Origin: Nitrosomonadaceae bacterium
Lineage (GTDB): Bacteria > Pseudomonadota > Gammaproteobacteria > Burkholderiales > Nitrosomonadaceae
Assembly: GCA_024644425.1 (NCBI GenBank)
Contig: JAHELA010000079.1
Location: 1 to 7,169, forward strand
Direction: 5' to 3'
DNA: 7,169 nt
A program made the translations under genes and the position numbers. Below, piece after piece: positions 1 to 6,311 of this stretch (position 1 is the first letter of the stretch; each line of letters begins with the position of its first letter). The notes beneath the pieces are model-generated. The model had not been told where the DNA came from. It made no database searches and saw only the letters and a list, made by a program, of their open reading frames with translations.

Positions 1-1077
1 ATCATCCATTAAGAAGGAATCGTGTCCATATCTTGAGGTGATTTCTGCATAACTAACATTTAGCTCGTTATCTAGTAATGCTTTAACAATTACACGAGAA
101 CGCTCGGGTGAGAAACGCCAATCAGTAGTAAAAGATAACACCAGAAAATCTGCTTGAGCAACATTGAACGCCTCTCTTAAATCACCATTGTAACCGTGAG
201 CAGGATCAAAATAATCTAGTGCTTTAGTCATGAGTAAATAGGTATTAGCATCAAACTGATCAGCAAACTTATCTCCCTGATAACGTAAGTATGATTCGAT
301 TTCAAATTCTACGTCAAAACCAAATCCTAACGCACCATTACGTAACTCTCGTCCAAATTTTTCTGCCATTGAATCGTCAGATAGATATGTAATATGCCCC
401 AACATACGCGCAAGACGTAGCCCTCTGCTTGGTACCACGCCATGTGAGTAGTAATCCCCACCATAAAAATTTGGGTCTGTTATTATCGCTTGTCGCGCAA
501 CATCGTTGAATGCAATGTTCTGTGCGGTTAACTTAGCCGCAGCGGCAATAACCAGTGCATGCCGAACTCTATCTGGAAAATCAAGTGTCCACTGTAATGC
601 CTGCATTGCGCCCAAACTACCTCCAGCTATCGCTGCAAACTGTTTAATCCCAAGATAATCTGCCAACTGTGCCTGGGTTACAACCCAGTCTTGTACAGTT
701 ACCATAGGAAAATCTGCACCAAAAAGTTTCCCAGATTTTGCATTAATGCTGGCAGGGCCGGTTGAGCCGTGACAACCCCCTAGATTATTTACCCCTACAA
801 CAAAAAATTTCCTTGTATCAATTGGTTTTCCAGGACCAATCATATTGTTCCACCAACCAACACTCTTGGGATCATCAGCATAAAAACCTGCAACATGATG
901 ATTACTGGAAAGTGCATGACAAATTAGCACGGCGTTAGATTTAGCCGCATTAAGCTCACCATAAGTTTCATATACTAACTCGTATCCATCAATAACCGCA
1001 CCACTCTTTAACCGTAGCGGCTTATCAAAACGAGCACTCTTTGATGAGACTAGACCAATTGATGTTAAATCTCGCAT
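1..1077 (-). CDS. metX: MetX homoserine O-acyltransferase (probably succinyltransferase), C-terminus cut by window edge
   Basis: This enzyme transfers an acyl group from acyl-CoA to the hydroxyl of L-homoserine, the committing step of methionine synthesis in the cytoplasm. I translated 359 uninterrupted codons from the ATG at 1077; the family is about 375-380 residues, so roughly 20 are missing at the left edge. It is an alpha/beta hydrolase: the nucleophile elbow GGSLGAMQ carries Ser154, Asp319 lies in TTDWRFSP, and His352 in YGHDSFL, a complete catalytic triad. The oxyanion-side motif NNLGGCHGSTGP is at about 97-108. Arg321, two residues after the catalytic Asp, is the position I recall as deciding acyl-CoA choice; Arg there goes with succinyl-CoA (MetXS) in proteobacteria, so I favour succinyltransferase over acetyltransferase, by inference. 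No good Shine-Dalgarno precedes the start. The usual partner metW would lie off the left edge. Confidence 0.95.
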   Translation of the reverse strand, partial: MRDLTSIGLVSSKSARFDKPLRLKSGAVIDGYELVYETYGELNAAKSNAVLICHALSSNHHVAGFYADDPKSVGWWNNMIGPGKPIDTRKFFVVGVNNLGGCHGSTGPASINAKSGKLFGADFPMVTVQDWVVTQAQLADYLGIKQFAAIAGGSLGAMQALQWTLDFPDRVRHALVIAAAAKLTAQNIAFNDVARQAIITDPNFYGGDYYSHGVVPSRGLRLARMLGHITYLSDDSMAEKFGRELRNGALGFGFDVEFEIESYLRYQGDKFADQFDANTYLLMTKALDYFDPAHGYNGDLREAFNVAQADFLVLSFTTDWRFSPERSRVIVKALLDNELNVSYAEITSRYGHDSFLMDD

Positions 1078-1238
1078 TACAGTAATTAAACTCTATAATT
1101 AACTATTTTGGATTGACATTTCGCAAAAGACATAATTCAACACTAGATTAAACTCTTTGTATCCCTACTTCTTTATGGAAAATATAGAAATGATATTCCC
1201 TCTACTGCTCATAAATAAAGATTATATATTTAAATGAA
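1078..1238. other. AT-rich spacer between ptsI and metX
   Basis: This 161-base gap lies after the enzyme I stop and before the metX start, both genes on the minus strand. It holds no open frame of interest and no RNA gene that I recognise. A weak promoter candidate for metX lies at its left end. I find no convincing GC-rich hairpin with a T run to end the PTS transcript, so read-through into metX cannot be excluded. Confidence 0.6.
1098..1126 (-). promoter_or_regulatory. Possible sigma-70 promoter of metX
   Basis: On the minus strand TTGCGA (1126-1121) and GTTAAT (1103-1098) are separated by 17 bases. Each matches its consensus hexamer at four of six positions. The -10 end lies 20 bases before the metX ATG, which would give a short leader of about 13 bases. 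The region is AT-rich, so a match of this quality can arise by chance. Confidence 0.25.
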
Positions 1239-2966
1239 TTAGTTATTCAGTTTCGTCAATAATGTTTGAATATTTTCTGGATGATCAGATATAAGTATTT
1301 TTTGTGCATAATGAATAATATCCGGGAGATGACTCCTTAGTACCTGGCGTTTTACAGTCAATAGTTGTGTCGGAAACATCGAAAACTGACGCAGCCCGAA
1401 ACCAAGCAGTAATCTAGTAAACAATATATCCCCAGCCATTTCACCACAAACTACAACCGGAATCTGAGCATGATTTGCACTGCGAATAATGTGTGCTACC
1501 AAGCGCAGCACAGCTGGATGTAATGGATCATACAAATGTGCCACAGTATCATCAGTACGATCTATAGCAAGGGTATACTGAATTAAGTCATTAGTCCCAA
1601 TAGATAAAAAATCAAGTTTATGCATGAAAATATCAAGACATAAAGCTGCTGCAGGAATTTCTATCATGCCGCCAACTTGAATGTTTGCGTCAAATGGAAT
1701 TCTCTGATCCACTAAACTTTCTTTTGCACGTTCAATTTGGCGAAGTGTTTGACTAATTTCAGAAGTACTTGAAAGCATCGGTACCAAGATACGAACTGGA
1801 CCATAATGTGATGCTCGTAAAATTGCGCGAAGCTGCGTGTGAAACATTTTCGGTTCAGCTAAGCTTAATCGTATAGCACGTAACCCTAACGCAGGATTAG
1901 CAGCAACACGCTTATCACTATCAAGATTCTTGTCGGCACCCAGATCAAAGGTACGAATTGTCACTGGTAAACCATGCATTTTATGAACTACAGTAAGATA
2001 GGCCTCAAACTGCTCATCTTCATCAGGTAGATTTTCACGATTAAGAAATAGAAATTCACTACGAAATAGGCCAATACCAGTGGCACCATTCTCTTTAACC
2101 TGTTTGATATCCTGTGGCAATTCAATATTGGCATGTAGTTCTACAGTTGTGCCATCAAGTGTTGTAGCAACTTTGGTTCTTATACGTTTTAGCTTCCGTT
2201 TTTCAAGTTCCAGCTGATTCTGACGTAATCGATATTCAGAGAATACGTGTTTGTCTGGATTAACAATTACTACTCCCTGATTACCATCAACAATCAAAAG
2301 ATCATTGTCGTGGATCAATTGACGTGCGTTATGTAACGCCACAATGGATGGGATATTCAAGCTACGTGCCACGATGGCAGTATGAGAAGTTGATCCCCCC
2401 AAATCAGTAAGAAATGCAGTGAATCTATGCTGCTCATACTGGATTACATCGGCCGGACTTAAATCGTGAGCTACCAAAATACTGTCCCCAGTACTTCTTA
2501 CAGGGGGTGGAATATAACCTGGGCGCCCTAGCAACGCCTTCAATACCCGTTCTACCACTTGGATCACATCAGTTTTTCGCTCCCGCAGATAAGCATCTTC
2601 AATTTCCTCAAACTGTGCGAGTAATACATCCCTCTGTTGAGTAATAGCCCACTCTGCATTACACTGATTTTGAGAGATATAGGTTTTAGCCGCAGAAGAT
2701 AGTGTCGGATCCTCTAGAATCATACGATGTAAGTCAAGAAAGGCTCCAAATTCAGCTGATGCAGGGCCACTAATAACAGAGGCATGTAGTGTTTCAAGTT
2801 CTTCACGTACCGTTTTGAAAGCAACACTAAGTCTAGATATTTCGTTATTAATTTTATTACGTGGCAATATGTGATGTGCAACCTCTAAGGCAGCATGAGA
2901 AGTTAGATGTGCATGCCCTATTGCAATGCCTTCAGAAACACCGACGCCGTGTAGTACAAAACTCAT
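1239..2966 (-). CDS. ptsI: PTS enzyme I (phosphoenolpyruvate-protein phosphotransferase)
   Basis: Cytoplasmic first enzyme of the phosphotransferase system: it takes phosphate from PEP and passes it to HPr. All domains are present in 575 residues, the usual length. The N-terminal HPr-binding domain spans about 5-130. The mobile phosphohistidine domain has GGSTSHTAIVARS with the active His195. The PEP-binding TIM barrel (about 265-550) has Arg302 in FRSEF, Arg338 in IRTFD, Glu436 in GMIEIP, Asn459-Asp460 in IGTND, Arg470, and the proton-donating Cys507 in VVCGEMAGD. These correspond to E. coli Arg296, Arg333, Glu431, Asn454-Asp455, Arg465 and Cys502. The ATG start is supported by GGGGA (2977-2973) six bases upstream and by the conserved opening GVGVSEGIAIG. 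Its start overlaps the HPr stop by four bases (ATGA), which implies translational coupling. The nitrogen-PTS paralogue PtsP is unlikely because no GAF domain precedes the EI core. Confidence 0.97.
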   Translation of the reverse strand: MSFVLHGVGVSEGIAIGHAHLTSHAALEVAHHILPRNKINNEISRLSVAFKTVREELETLHASVISGPASAEFGAFLDLHRMILEDPTLSSAAKTYISQNQCNAEWAITQQRDVLLAQFEEIEDAYLRERKTDVIQVVERVLKALLGRPGYIPPPVRSTGDSILVAHDLSPADVIQYEQHRFTAFLTDLGGSTSHTAIVARSLNIPSIVALHNARQLIHDNDLLIVDGNQGVVIVNPDKHVFSEYRLRQNQLELEKRKLKRIRTKVATTLDGTTVELHANIELPQDIKQVKENGATGIGLFRSEFLFLNRENLPDEDEQFEAYLTVVHKMHGLPVTIRTFDLGADKNLDSDKRVAANPALGLRAIRLSLAEPKMFHTQLRAILRASHYGPVRILVPMLSSTSEISQTLRQIERAKESLVDQRIPFDANIQVGGMIEIPAAALCLDIFMHKLDFLSIGTNDLIQYTLAIDRTDDTVAHLYDPLHPAVLRLVAHIIRSANHAQIPVVVCGEMAGDILFTRLLLGFGLRQFSMFPTQLLTVKRQVLRSHLPDIIHYAQKILISDHPENIQTLLTKLNN

Positions 2967-3232
2967 TCATTTTCCCCAAAATAATCACTAATCAATTGCA
3001 CTAACGCAACCATCGCTTCGGTTTCATCCGAACCTATAGTCTCAATATTTATAATAGAGCCCTTATTTGCAGCTAACATCATTACACCCATAATACTTTT
3101 TGCATTAACCTTATGATCGTTACGTGACAGCCATACCTCGCTTTTGAAATTACCCGCTAATTGAGTGATCTTTGCAGCTGCACGGGCATGAAGCCCCAGC
3201 TTGTTAATAATCTCAACCTTCCTTTCTTGCAT
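2963..3232 (-). CDS. ptsH: HPr phosphocarrier protein
   Basis: Small cytoplasmic phosphate carrier between enzyme I and EIIA. The open frame can begin at GTG 3235 or at ATG 3232. I chose the ATG because it gives 89 residues and places the active histidine (in NKLGLHARAA) at His15 and the regulatory serine (in NAKSIMG) at Ser46, the canonical HPr numbers. A GAG eight bases upstream could serve as a weak ribosome site. Ser46 is the residue that HPr kinase/phosphorylase modifies in Gram-positive bacteria and in many alpha- and betaproteobacteria; the sequence AKSIMGVMML around it is intact, but no hprK lies in this window. The start lies inside the EIIA coding region and the stop overlaps the ptsI start, so all three genes are probably translated in series from one mRNA. 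A nitrogen-type NPr is possible by homology alone, but the pairing with ptsI argues for HPr. Confidence 0.95.
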   Translation of the reverse strand: MQERKVEIINKLGLHARAAAKITQLAGNFKSEVWLSRNDHKVNAKSIMGVMMLAANKGSIINIETIGSDETEAMVALVQLISDYFGENE

Positions 3233-3626
3233 CACTAGGTCTCGAATAAATGCGCATCACCCCTTCCTTTCCTCCAGTTAATGCTTTTTCAACAACCACT
3301 TCTAGAGATTCATTACGATAAGTAAGCGCACGTACCAACATGGATAAATTAACCCCGGCTAGGCATTCAACCTTACCAGTATTTACCAATCGGTTTGCAA
3401 TATTGCATGGAGTTGCACCACAAATATCACTTAATATCAGTACGCCATCTCCATTATCAAGCTGCTTTAATAAATCCAATGCTTTTGTAATAACAACATC
3501 AGGTTCATCATGGATAGAAATACCAAGATGCATCAGATATTCCGGCTTTTTCCCCATAACATGATTAGCACAATGGATTAGACTGTCACCAAGATCGCCA
3601 TGAGAAATAATTAAAATCCCTATCAT
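3213..3626 (-). CDS. PTS EIIA component, mannose family, stand-alone
   Basis: A 137-residue single-domain protein of the EIIA(Man) fold (PTS fructose/mannose-family IIA, as in the N-terminal domain of E. coli ManX). Phospho-accepting His9 lies in the opening MIGILIISHG, and Asp67 in SDICGATPCNIAN matches the Asp that hydrogen-bonds the active histidine in E. coli ManX. The EIIB domain that follows in ManX is absent: the protein ends soon after the EIIA core, and no EIIB, EIIC or EIID gene is nearby. It should therefore accept phosphate from HPr without passing it to a sugar, pointing to a signalling role; this is inference. The ATG has an AGG (3636-3634) seven bases upstream. The 3' end overlaps the HPr gene by 20 bases from its ATG. 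It leads the three-gene PTS operon, and the promoter should lie in the 255-base gap upstream. In other betaproteobacteria this gene is often annotated as PTS IIA or manX-like. Confidence 0.93.
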   Translation of the reverse strand: MIGILIISHGDLGDSLIHCANHVMGKKPEYLMHLGISIHDEPDVVITKALDLLKQLDNGDGVLILSDICGATPCNIANRLVNTGKVECLAGVNLSMLVRALTYRNESLEVVVEKALTGGKEGVMRIYSRPSDARKEG

Positions 3627-3686
3627 CTTTTGACCTGCTAATTAATATTAAAAATGTATTTTAACATCGCCTGCATCTAATTATTG

Positions 3687-3705
3687 ATCATAGACATACT
3701 ATGAT
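3687..3705. repeat. Perfect 7-bp inverted repeat, operator-like
   Basis: The sequence ATCATAG-ACATA-CTATGAT is a perfect palindrome with 7-base arms and a 5-base centre, 61 bases before the EIIA start. Each arm contains TATGAT on one strand, a five-of-six match to a -10 hexamer. I find no matching -35 at 16-18 bases on the minus strand. It could be a repressor site over a promoter or a chance product of AT-rich DNA. Confidence 0.35.
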
Positions 3706-3815
3706 TCTCAACATAAACAATATTAAATTTCACAATGAATCTAGTTAAAATCTTGTTTATGATTATTGGATAATCTATCTTACCAATTAGTAAAATTATA
3801 ATTATGAGTAGTGTG

Positions 3816-3830
3816 GATGGAAAATCCATC
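3816..3830. repeat. Short hairpin-forming inverted repeat after gshB
   Basis: GATGGA-AAA-TCCATC forms a 6-bp stem with a 3-base loop about 52 bases past the gshB stop. On the minus strand no T run follows the hairpin, so it does not meet the pattern of an intrinsic terminator. It may act as a weak 3' end structure for the gsh transcript, or have no function. Confidence 0.3.
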
Positions 3831-3881
3831 AGTATATTGTTAGTACAAATTTTGGATATATTCTCTACTTATACCTAATCT

Positions 3882-4829
3882 TTATCTAGTTCCATCAATT
3901 GCATCCATCATCATTCCTGCAACATTAAAACCTGCCTGATCAGTAATTTCTCGCATGCAAGTAGGGCTAGTAACATTTATCTCTGTCAGATAGTTACCGA
4001 TTACGTCTAGCCCTACTAGCTTTAAACCTTGGTCATTCAAAGATGGGCCAATAGATTCAGCTATTTCACGATCAAACCCAGTTAGTCGTTTTACTATCCC
4101 GAAACCACCTGCCGCCAAATTTCCACGAAACTCACCCAATTTAGGGATACGTGCCAACATGAAAGGTACGGGCTCTCCAGCTATTAGCAGAATACGTTTG
4201 TCACCTTGCGCAATTTCGGGAACGTAACGCTGTGCCATGATCGTACGGGAACCATACTGCGTAAGTGTCTCAATAATCACACCGATGTTATGATCAGCAT
4301 TATGAACACGAAACACACTAGCGCCACCCATACCGTTAAGCGGTTTTAAAACAATATCATCATATTCATTAAGAAAAGCGCGAATGAGATGTTGCTGTCT
4401 TGTAACAAGAGTAGGTGGCGTAAATTGAGAAAATTTTGCTATGGAAAGTTTCTCATTATAATCACGTATCCCTCGTGGGCTATTAATTACACATGCACCT
4501 TGATTTTCTGCCAATTCCAACAAATAAGTGCTGTAAATATACTCCATATCAAAAGGCGGATCTTTACGCATTAACACAACATCAAATTCTTGTAATGGTA
4601 ATTCTTCCGTATCCCCTTTTTTATACCATTTGCCTCCAATATCTTTCTGTCTCGTTAATTCCAGAGCACACGAATATCCGACTACCTGGCCATCCTTCCA
4701 TGCCAAATCTCCTTGCTGCATTACAAACAATTGATGGCCACGCGATGCTGCCTCATGCATCATTGCAAAGCTTGAATCCTTATAGATTTTAATCGTATCT
4801 AACTGATCAAGTATAAAGGCAAGTTTCAT
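3882..4829 (-). CDS. gshB: Glutathione synthetase
   Basis: ATP-grasp enzyme that joins glycine to gamma-glutamylcysteine using ATP, the second step of glutathione synthesis, in the cytoplasm. The open frame extends to a TTG at 4835, but ATG 4829 gives MKLAFILD and 315 residues, matching the E. coli protein (about 316). From that ATG, the N-terminal domain carries YKDSSFAMMHEA at about 16-27, the ATP-binding glycine-rich segment is VLKPLNGMGGASVFRV at about 160-175, AQGDKRILL follows at about 207-215, RGNLAAGG at about 235-242, and the metal/substrate end VGLDVIGNYLTEINVTSPT at about 272-290. All are close to E. coli GshB. It follows gshA by 26 bases on the same strand, so the two are almost certainly co-transcribed. 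I see no clear Shine-Dalgarno before the ATG. No sign of truncation or transfer. Confidence 0.96.
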   Translation of the reverse strand: MKLAFILDQLDTIKIYKDSSFAMMHEAASRGHQLFVMQQGDLAWKDGQVVGYSCALELTRQKDIGGKWYKKGDTEELPLQEFDVVLMRKDPPFDMEYIYSTYLLELAENQGACVINSPRGIRDYNEKLSIAKFSQFTPPTLVTRQQHLIRAFLNEYDDIVLKPLNGMGGASVFRVHNADHNIGVIIETLTQYGSRTIMAQRYVPEIAQGDKRILLIAGEPVPFMLARIPKLGEFRGNLAAGGFGIVKRLTGFDREIAESIGPSLNDQGLKLVGLDVIGNYLTEINVTSPTCMREITDQAGFNVAGMMMDAIDGTR

Positions 4830-4855
4830 TGGCAATATGTCTAAACTAATTACAC

Positions 4856-6163
4856 TTATTCACTAGCTATAGTCAGATGTTCACCTGAAATATCTGTACT
4901 GCGCTCTAATTCTAATGCTGCTGTCAACAGCGCTAATCGAGCTATCACACTGTAGGCATAAAATCGATTAGGACTATTATCTGAAATCGCTTTATGATCA
5001 GGTAATAGATAATTAGGCTCAAAAGATAAGGGAACAAAATGCATACCTGGAGCATTAAGATTTTCATCTTTATCACGGCCAGTGTGTACTCTATAGAAGC
5101 CACCCACGACATATCGGTCAATCATGTATATTACTGGTTCTGCAACTGCCGCATTAATACTTTCAAAAGTGTACACACCCTCCTGTACTAATACTTTTGT
5201 CACAAGCTGACCCTCTTTTACTACTGACATTTTGTTGCGTTGCTTGCGATTAAGTGTACGTACTTCTTCACTATCTTTTACTGTCATGATACCCATTCCA
5301 TAGGTACCTGTATCAGCCTTAACAATAACAAAAGGGTCCTCTTTAACACCATATTGTTTATACTTTTCCCGAATCTCGGATAAGATTTCATCTACATTCT
5401 TTGCTACACAGTCTTCTCCTTTTTTCTCATTAAAATTAATTTTCCCACAAGATGCAAAATACGGATTGATGAGCCATGGATCAATACCAACTAAGCTAGA
5501 AAACTTTTGTGCAATACTATCGTATGTTTCAAAGTACTTTGACTTTCGTCGAGTTGACCAACCAGCATGAAGAGGCGGAATGATTGTCTGATCTAAATCC
5601 TGCAAAATAGTAGGGACACCAGTTGAAAGATCATTGTTGAGTAATATTGCAGACGGATCAAAGTTTGCTAGACCCAATCGATTTCTCTTACGCAACAACG
5701 GTTCTAGTAAGAGGCTTCTATTACCAGGAAGATCTATCTTTGTCGCGATAGAAATTTCTGGCAATAAAGTACCAATTCGAACATTCATCCCTGTATTCTG
5801 CAAAATAGTCTGTAGTACGTCCACACTTTGTAAATAAAAAATATTGCGTGTGTGGTTTTCTGGTATTAGAAGTAAGCTGTGAGTGTCGGGACAAAGCTTT
5901 TCTACTGCTGCCATCATTGACTGCACACATAATGGCATGAAATCTGGGTTGAGATTGTTGAATCCTCCAGGAAATAAATTAGTATCTACCGGCGCCAACT
6001 TGAAACCACTATTTCGTAAATCTACTGAACAGTAAAATGGTACAGTGTGATTCTGTAATTGACCTCGTAACCAGTATTCGATAGCAGGCATAGCATCAAG
6101 TATGCGTTTTTCAAGGTCAAGAATAGCTCCACTTAGAGCAGTTGTAAGGTGAGGCACTGCCAT
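4856..6163 (-). CDS. gshA: Glutamate-cysteine ligase, PF08886 (gshA_ferroox) type
   Basis: ATP-dependent ligase that makes gamma-glutamylcysteine, the first and usually rate-limiting step of glutathione synthesis. The sequence resembles the family first named from Acidithiobacillus ferrooxidans (TIGR02049/PF08886), common in betaproteobacteria and unlike E. coli GshA. Conserved blocks from the chosen start are FYCSVDLRNSGFKLAPVDTN (43-62) with FPGGFNN, LLLIPENHTRN (97-107), HAGWSTRRKSKYFE (199-212), and VIVKADTGTYGMGIM (279-293), which looks like a nucleotide-binding lysine and glycine loop, then IDRYVVGGFYRVH (348-360). The open frame runs upstream to a TTG at 6235, but ATG 6163 gives MAVPHLTTAL and 435 residues, the family's typical N-terminus and length. 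No Shine-Dalgarno is visible before it. It leads the gshA-gshB operon, and its promoter must share the 148-base gap with the divergent antiporter gene. Confidence 0.94.
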   Translation of the reverse strand: MAVPHLTTALSGAILDLEKRILDAMPAIEYWLRGQLQNHTVPFYCSVDLRNSGFKLAPVDTNLFPGGFNNLNPDFMPLCVQSMMAAVEKLCPDTHSLLLIPENHTRNIFYLQSVDVLQTILQNTGMNVRIGTLLPEISIATKIDLPGNRSLLLEPLLRKRNRLGLANFDPSAILLNNDLSTGVPTILQDLDQTIIPPLHAGWSTRRKSKYFETYDSIAQKFSSLVGIDPWLINPYFASCGKINFNEKKGEDCVAKNVDEILSEIREKYKQYGVKEDPFVIVKADTGTYGMGIMTVKDSEEVRTLNRKQRNKMSVVKEGQLVTKVLVQEGVYTFESINAAVAEPVIYMIDRYVVGGFYRVHTGRDKDENLNAPGMHFVPLSFEPNYLLPDHKAISDNSPNRFYAYSVIARLALLTAALELERSTDISGEHLTIASE

Positions 6164-6311
6164 AGAGATAAAATAGTATGTATTAAATTTGTATTCTAAC
6201 ACCACGTATTGCCGGATACCGTGAATGTGCGACAATCGAGAATATTCAATTTATAGATTAGATTAACAAAGAAAGCCCAACAAAATTTTATTGTTTTCCA
6301 TATAATTATTT
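6164..6311. promoter_or_regulatory. Divergent promoter region between gshA and the Kef-like gene
   Basis: Two genes are read outward from this 148-base gap, so it should contain promoters for both. On the minus strand TACTAT (about 6176-6171) lies just before the gshA ATG but has only a poor -35 partner. On the plus strand TATAAT (6301-6306) lies five bases before the antiporter ATG. An imperfect AT palindrome with arms AACAA and TTGTT (6279-6295) lies next to it. The in-frame extension of gshA through this gap from TTG 6235 is judged non-coding. Confidence 0.45.
6301..6306 (+). promoter_or_regulatory. Perfect TATAAT -10 hexamer just before the Kef-like start
   Basis: TATAAT ends five bases before the ATG at 6312, so transcription starting about seven bases downstream would begin at or beside the start codon and give a leaderless mRNA. 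The -35 position 17 bases upstream reads CAACAA, a poor match, so the call is tentative. Confidence 0.25.

Larger units (their letters stand above)
3627..3881. other. AT-rich intergenic region between gshB and the PTS operon
   Basis: This 255-base gap separates two minus-strand operons that are commonly adjacent in betaproteobacteria. It is strikingly rich in A and T compared with the flanking genes and contains no plausible coding frame. It holds the two inverted repeats listed separately and several TATAAT-like words (for example TATAAT on the minus strand near 3797-3802) without matching -35 boxes. The PTS promoter is probably here, but I cannot place it. I see no tRNA or recognised riboswitch. 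Confidence 0.6.

Noticed and set aside
1113..1118. Perfect TTGACA on the plus strand in the metX-ptsI gap
   Set aside because: No -10 hexamer lies 16-18 bases downstream, and it points into the 3' end of ptsI, where no plus-strand gene exists.
1235..1249. Inverted repeat TGAAT/ATTCA at the ptsI stop codon as a terminator
   Set aside because: The stem is only five AT-rich pairs, includes the stop codon region, and is not followed by a proper T run.
3340..3564. 74-codon plus-strand frame opposite EIIA
   Set aside because: It is antisense to the conserved EIIA core and shows no independent coding signal.
4389..4792. Two overlapping plus-strand open frames opposite gshB
   Set aside because: They lie wholly antisense to a highly conserved gene, have no ribosome site, and their predicted proteins resemble no family that I know. 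They are shadows of gshB.
5634..5930. Small frames on both strands inside gshA
   Set aside because: Both overlap the conserved GshA frame, which accounts for the sequence; neither has start signals or recognisable motifs.
6164..6235. N-terminal extension of GshA from TTG 6235 (24 extra residues)
   Set aside because: The extension does not resemble the family N-terminus, starts at a rare codon, and consumes the divergent promoter region; ATG 6163 fits the family.
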